From NCBI GenBank assembly GCA_000444245.1, contig ATSW01012801.1, positions 1 to 20,697 of the forward strand: a stretch of 20,697 bases of DNA. The letters are read 5' to 3'. A program made the translations under genes and the position numbers. Below, piece by piece: positions 19,750-20,697 of this stretch (within the stretch, counting starts at the first letter, position 1; each line of letters starts with the position of its first letter). Below the pieces are notes generated by a model. It ran no database searches. It was not told the origin of the DNA and saw only the letters and a program-made list of their open reading frames with translations. This DNA comes from Botryllus schlosseri (lineage: Eukaryota > Chordata > Ascidiacea > Stolidobranchia > Styelidae).

Positions 19750-20575
19750 ATGGCAAGAAGAAGTCACAGTATAAATCCTGGTGGAGAGAACAGTAAGTGT
19801 AATACATGTATTATTCTTGTCTCCATTTAGTAATATTAATCTTATCGAATCATTGTGTAAAATTTTCTAAACGCAACATATCACTCATAGTGTTAACTAA
19901 TATTCGTGTAATAGAGACTTGAAAGGTTCACTAACACAACAATATTTAGCGAACATTCATAGGCCTACCGAAACCTTACAGGCAATTCTTGTACCCTAGG
20001 ATCGGCAACATTGGCAGAAGGTGAAAATATCCGTCAGAATTTCATCAACAGCTCAGTTAACGTCGTGGCAGGAGATCAAATCCTGGGGGATAAAGTTTTC
20101 AACTACATTGTGAATGTTGAAAGCGCAACAGATCCTGCAAACCGCGGTGAGGTGATGTTGTTTTATTCGGCAACCCGCCCACACTAGAGAAGAATTATTA
20201 AAAAATTAGAATGAATGTTTGATGTCGGAATTGACGGCTTATAAGGATAACCGAATTACAAATGCATCTTATGTTTACTAAGGTTCGATAGGTCTTCGAT
20301 TAAATATTTGCAGCAGTACAATCCACAACTGTTTCGGTTAATACCTCATATTATTATTAAAATAATTTGTATGTTGACATCCGCTTGGTAATAGGTGCTG
20401 GCTGATATTGATGCAGGGCGCATTCGTCAAAAAAGATCAAGGCGATAAAATGTTGGCCCAAAATAACTACCACATATTAACCGAAACCGTCGATGTGGAT
20501 GTGTCCACTGTCCATGCACCAACAAAGCGACTACTTCCGGGGTTCACGGACCCGGTTCAAGTATCCCCGTTATAG
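19750..20575 (+). CDS. Spliced gene of unknown function, N-terminal exons
   Basis: Exon 1 (19750-19792) starts at ATG in a good Kozak context (A at -3, G at +4) and encodes MARRSHSINPGGEN. It ends at a strong GTAAGT donor in phase 1. Exon 2 begins after CCCTAG at 20000, also phase 1, and runs at least to 20146. It is open for 48 codons and contains QNFINSSVNVVAGDQ and GDKVFNYIVNV. Introns would be about 207 and 265-270 bases. The alternating hydrophobic, Asn and Gly-Asp pattern resembles short beta-arch leader segments in some NLR-type or other signalling proteins; this is inference, not homology shown. No signal peptide or membrane segment is seen. Two donors (GTGAGG at 20147, GTGATG at 20152) allow two different exon 3 frames, described separately. 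No AATAAA follows, so the gene may continue beyond the window. I do not recognise the family. Confidence 0.55.
20395..20575 (+). other. Exon 3 candidates of the right-end gene, two frames
   Basis: Acceptors are TAATAG before 20395 and GATGCAG before 20417. Model A uses the stronger GTGAGG donor at 20147 (phase 1) with the acceptor at 20416. It gives a short basic tail, GRIRQKRSRR, with a stop at 20446-20448 and a protein of 73 residues. Using donor 20152 with acceptor 20394 leads to the same tail with extra residues. Model B uses donor 20152 in phase 0 with acceptor 20416. It gives 52 further residues beginning GAFVKKDQGDKM and containing NNYHILTETVDVDV, stopping at 20573-20575, for 117 residues in all. 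In model B the DQ-GDK-NNYHI pattern echoes the DQ-GDK-FNYIV pattern of exon 2. Transcript data would be needed to choose. Confidence 0.4.
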
Positions 20576-20682
20576 TAGGCATACCATATTTTGGGACACT
20601 TTTTCAGAAATTTCAGACATGCGAAACTGGAGAAGAATTCTCAAAAACCGGTATATTTTTCCCACTTTGTAATCGGTTGACT

Positions 20683-20697
20683 AAAAAAAAAAAAAAA
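20683..20697. other. Run of 15 A at the window edge
   Basis: The window ends in an uninterrupted A run. It could be a homopolymer, the tail of a retroelement copy continuing outside, or an assembly edge; the sequence here cannot tell. Confidence 0.6.

Overview
The window looks like animal nuclear DNA, most likely from an invertebrate (marine deuterostomes and molluscs often look like this, but the sequence does not settle the clade). It is AT-rich by eye, has almost no long open reading frames over 20 kb, and carries tRNA-derived SINEs, a non-LTR retrotransposon remnant with an RNase H domain, several hAT-type non-autonomous DNA transposons with exact 8-bp target duplications, and one short spliced gene with GT/AG introns. 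Nothing resembles a prokaryotic operon, rRNA, CRISPR array or plasmid.

Layout. 1-540: nothing recognised. 560-2285: two inverted copies of an interspersed repeat (family R1), with a SINE copy between them at about 940-1095. 2290-4905: nothing recognised. 4908-4975: a small cluster of a 16-bp repeat that reappears in the fold-back element at 13 kb. 5185-5460 and 10355-10625: two direct copies of another interspersed repeat (R2). 7116-7395: a minus-strand tRNA-derived SINE with a (CAA)n tail. 11305-11459: a 155-bp fold-back hairpin. 11590-11865: a minus-strand tRNA-derived SINE related to the copy near 1 kb. 12938-17230 is a mobile-element cluster: a 375-bp fold-back element with a 9-bp target duplication, a 377-bp hAT MITE with TSD ATATATTT, a fragment of another hAT MITE, a 995-bp hAT element with TSD ATTATAAC, and the 3' end of a LINE ORF2 carrying a 77-bp Buster/SPIN-like hAT MITE inside its RNase H domain. 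17230-19200: no gene; AT-rich and low-complexity stretches. 19205-19290: a diverged relative of the 995-bp hAT. 19750-20575: a small multi-exon gene.

The only plausible host gene is at the right end. Its first two exons join in phase and encode a short N-terminal region rich in alternating hydrophobic, Asn and Gly-Asp positions. That pattern resembles the short beta-arch or amyloid-like leader segments of some immune signalling proteins, but this is inference only. Its third exon is ambiguous: two reading frames are compatible with the visible splice sites, and one of them may contain a second, diverged copy of the same motif.

The most unusual signal is in the LINE. The stretch between two copies of the palindromic octamer GTGTACAC, which includes the Buster-like MITE, exactly interrupts the RNase H YTDSS motif. 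Removing it restores the reading frame. The same octamer, doubled around a short palindromic filler, occurs in the SINE at 11.68 kb but not in the sister SINE copy near 1 kb. Together they look like hAT excision or re-insertion scars at one preferred palindromic target.
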